From the NCBI RefSeq assembly GCF_030814835.1, contig NZ_JAUSVS010000002.1, positions 496,001-560,000 of the forward strand: 64,000 nucleotides of DNA. The letters run 5' to 3'. The notes below the pieces were generated by a model. It saw nothing but the letters and a program-made list of their open reading frames with translations. It ran no database searches and had not been told where the DNA came from. The position numbers and the translations under genes were made by a program. Source of the DNA: Caulobacter ginsengisoli. Its GTDB lineage: Bacteria > Pseudomonadota > Alphaproteobacteria > Caulobacterales > Caulobacteraceae. Positions 62,291 to 64,000 of the stretch are shown here, in pieces (within the stretch, counting starts at the first letter, position 1; each line of letters opens with the position of its first letter).

Positions 62291-62461
62291 ATGGCCGACC
62301 CCACCAACGACGACACGCCCGATCAGGAAGCCGAAGTCGGCAAGCGCGAGGAACTGCAGCGGCCCCACAAGGGCGTCAAGGACGCCGGCCACACCGTCGT
62401 GGGCGCCGGCGACGAGCCGTTCAGCGGCACCATCGCCGACATCACCGACGGCGACCGCTAG
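62291..62461 (+). CDS. Very small acidic hydrophilic protein, unknown
   Basis: The 56-residue protein is hydrophilic, rich in Asp, Glu, Thr and Gly, and has no membrane segment or signal. It reads in the middle KREELQRPHKGVKDAGHTVV, which could be a basic helix, and ends DEPFSGTIADITDGDR. TGGAG is nine bases upstream of the ATG, which supports translation. The stop overlaps that of the convergent DUF1203 gene by four bases. It could be a stress or DNA-associated small protein; nothing decides this. Confidence 0.6.
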   Translation: MADPTNDDTPDQEAEVGKREELQRPHKGVKDAGHTVVGAGDEPFSGTIADITDGDR

Positions 62462-62937
62462 GCCCGGTCCACCCGCGCCGCGAAGCAGCCGCGCCGGGCG
62501 TAGTGGGCGTGCAGGTAGGCCGTGCGCGGGTCGGCGAAGAACCGCTCGATCATCGCGGGCAATTCAGCGCCCTCAACCACCTCGGCGTCGATCATCATGT
62601 CCTCGGCGTCGAAGGCCCGCAGGGCCAGCAGGCGCACGGCCAGGGCCGGGGGAACCTCATCGACATAGCGGGCGGCGGGCGCGGCGGTCTCGCGGACATA
62701 GATGGCGTGGCGGCTGCGGTAGGGGGTGTCGACCGCCAGATGCTCGTGATTGAGCAGCAGCACCGTCTCGCCGGGCTCGGCGTCCTCCAGGGTGATGCGG
62801 CAGGGCGCGCTGGGCTTGGTCTCCACCGCGACGCGGATAACGCCCTGGGCGGCGAGCACGGCTTCGGGCTGGCCAAACAGTTGGGCGAAGGGGGCAGGGT
62901 CGAGGCCGGTGATGGCGTAGGGCGTCTTTGGGGTCAT
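62458..62937 (-). CDS. DUF1203 domain-containing protein
   Basis: The 159-residue protein has the DUF1203 core: PCRITLEDAEPGETVLLLNH (about 45-64), then TPYRSRHAIYVRET (about 71-84) and a C-terminal AYLHAHYARRGCFAARV. Members are small soluble proteins of unknown activity; the His, Arg and Cys residues near the ends are conserved. The GGAGCCTCGTC leader before the ATG gives a fair ribosome site. The gene diverges from the secreted-protein gene at 63048. Confidence 0.85.
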   Translation of the reverse strand: MTPKTPYAITGLDPAPFAQLFGQPEAVLAAQGVIRVAVETKPSAPCRITLEDAEPGETVLLLNHEHLAVDTPYRSRHAIYVRETAAPAARYVDEVPPALAVRLLALRAFDAEDMMIDAEVVEGAELPAMIERFFADPRTAYLHAHYARRGCFAARVDRA

Positions 62938-63047
62938 GACGAGGCTCCTCTGCGATGAGGAGTCCAGTCTGAGCTTGCGCCGAGGGGTGGGCGACCCGAT
63001 CCTTGCGGTCGGTTTCCGAATGAGGCGGCCAACTGGAGAGGAATGCG

Positions 63048-63584
63048 ATGCGCTTGGCGATCCTGGCGGCGATGGCGGTTCTGGCGACCGCGGGGGCCGC
63101 GCCGGCCGGTGTCTCAGAATTCGAGATTTTCCAGAAGATCTGCATCGAGCACCCCCACGACATGGCGGCGGCGGAAACGGTGGCCCGAAGTCTGGGCTTC
63201 AACGACGATGGCCGGCCCACCGATAGGGATCCCGCTACCGGCGCCCGGGTCGTCAACCTGCAGATGGGGGCGGGCGCCAATCTGATCCTCGTCGGGGTCG
63301 ACGAAAAGCCTACCCTTCAGGATCCGTCACTCCTGATCTACCGGTGCGGCATCATCAAATTCGGCAGCCACCCCGAGTTGGGGACCGATCTGCAGCAATG
63401 GACCGGCGCCGAGCCGGGAACGACTCCCGGGGGCCTGCAGACCTACAGCTACGCTGTCGCGGGCGACTGGACCCGCGCTGTGTCAGGCTCGACGGTTGCC
63501 GGAAAGCCGCATGTCACTCTGCTTTTCGGGGACAACGAGGGGACCTCAAATCTGCTCATGCTGGATTTCCGCAAGGCGCCCTGA
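63048..63584 (+). CDS. Exported protein, function unknown
   Basis: The 178-residue product has a Sec signal (about 1-20, cleavage near APAG), then FEIFQKICIEHPHDMAAAE (about 25-43), with Cys at about 32 and 99 that may form a disulfide. Mature domain size and the FxxICxxH start resemble several small alphaproteobacterial periplasmic proteins, but no family is recognised. GGAGAGGAATGCG precedes the ATG with a strong AGGAG-like site. The ABC-F gene follows 118 bases later. Confidence 0.68.
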   Translation: MRLAILAAMAVLATAGAAPAGVSEFEIFQKICIEHPHDMAAAETVARSLGFNDDGRPTDRDPATGARVVNLQMGAGANLILVGVDEKPTLQDPSLLIYRCGIIKFGSHPELGTDLQQWTGAEPGTTPGGLQTYSYAVAGDWTRAVSGSTVAGKPHVTLLFGDNEGTSNLLMLDFRKAP

Positions 63585-63702
63585 CCGCCTTGCCCACGCG
63601 CCGGCGGCGGCCTATATCGCCGGGCTCATCCGATGGAGGCGACCATGATCATGAGGACGGAAGACCGCAGAGCCCTTCCCCTCGATCCGATCGTGAGCCG
63701 CC

Positions 63703-64000
63703 ATGTCTATCGTCACCCTGGACAATCTCGCCGTCGCCACGCCTGACGGCCGCGTCCTTTTCGAAAACCTGAGCCTGACGCTGGGCGCCGAGCGCACCGG
63801 CCTGGTCGGCGCCAACGGCGTGGGCAAGTCGACCCTGCTGGCCATCGTGGCCGGCGAGCGGGCGCCCGCCGCCGGAACCGTCGCGTGCAACGGGCGGATC
63901 GGTGTCCTGCGCCAGACCCTGAGCCCGCCGCCGGGCGCCAGTGTCGCCGACCGGCTGGGCATTGCCGAGGATCTGGCGCGGCTGGCCCGGGCCGAAGCGG
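63703..64000 (+). CDS. ABC-F family ATPase, N-terminal part (partial)
   Basis: The open frame runs from ATG 63703 to the right edge (about 99 residues). It begins SIVTLDNLAVATPDGRVLFE and has Walker A GLVGANGVGKSTLLAIVAGE (about 35-54), then RIGVLRQTLSPPPGASVADRL. This is the start of the first cassette of an ABC-F protein, a soluble ATPase that acts on ribosomes (Uup/EttA-like group). The second cassette and linker lie outside the window, so the subgroup is unknown. Confidence 0.85.
   Translation, partial: MSIVTLDNLAVATPDGRVLFENLSLTLGAERTGLVGANGVGKSTLLAIVAGERAPAAGTVACNGRIGVLRQTLSPPPGASVADRLGIAEDLARLARAEA

Overview
The window is very GC-rich, densely packed alphaproteobacterial chromosome, most likely from the Caulobacteraceae (a Caulobacter or Phenylobacterium relative). 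The inference rests on gene order (nagZ-scpA-scpB-tatABC-serS-surE-pcm-dipM-like, then yajC-secD-secF and trmFO), on a LexA box of the alphaproteobacterial type (GTTC-N7-GTTC) at uvrA, and on a CtrA-type TTAA-N7-TTAA site at the dipM-like gene. No phage, insertion sequence, CRISPR array or plasmid gene was seen; this is mostly core chromosome with a few lineage-specific stretches.

Region 1 (1-16 kb): a truncated STAS/MlaE-like gene, a DUF4153 membrane protein, a lipoprotein, an ArsR regulator with its own palindrome, two short-chain dehydrogenases, methionine aminopeptidase, tRNA-Val(CAC) fused to a palindromic element, phosphoglycolate phosphatase, an M28 peptidase, glmU, a small compositionally odd secreted protein coupled between glmU and rpiA, glutathione reductase, a cyclophilin, a MAPEG protein and class II DAHP synthase.

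Region 2 (15.5-30 kb): a divergent ArsR/SRPBCC pair with a shared operator, a DUF418 protein, two uncharacterised proteins, an MDR oxidoreductase, a Gfo/Idh/MocA oxidoreductase, glutathione peroxidase, ilvD, NnrU, a DUF2145 operon, an EthD/GNAT/exonuclease III operon and an FAD-binding protein.

Region 3 (30.5-52.5 kb): the conserved core block. erpA and dgt diverge. SPOR, nagZ, scpA, scpB, tatA, tatB, tatC, serS, surE, pcm and a dipM-like LytM factor follow, covering peptidoglycan turnover, chromosome condensation, protein export, translation, repair and division. A 136-bp palindromic repeat lies between tatC and serS. After a DUF815 ATPase on the opposite strand come yajC-secD-secF, an Mth938/NDUFAF3-like protein, a urate-oxidase-N-terminal-domain membrane protein, an NDUFAF6-like protein, an S9 peptidase, an isoprenylcysteine-methyltransferase-like protein and trmFO.

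Region 4 (52.5-57.8 kb): the most novel-looking stretch. Four diverged paralogues of an uncharacterised polytopic membrane protein lie in the same orientation, interspersed with a GST and a sulfotransferase-like gene.

Region 5 (57.8-64 kb): uvrA with an SOS box, followed by small secreted or uncharacterised proteins, DoxX-like, DUF4287 and DUF1203 proteins, and the start of an ABC-F ATPase that runs off the right edge.

All calls come from reading the sequence; no database search was possible.
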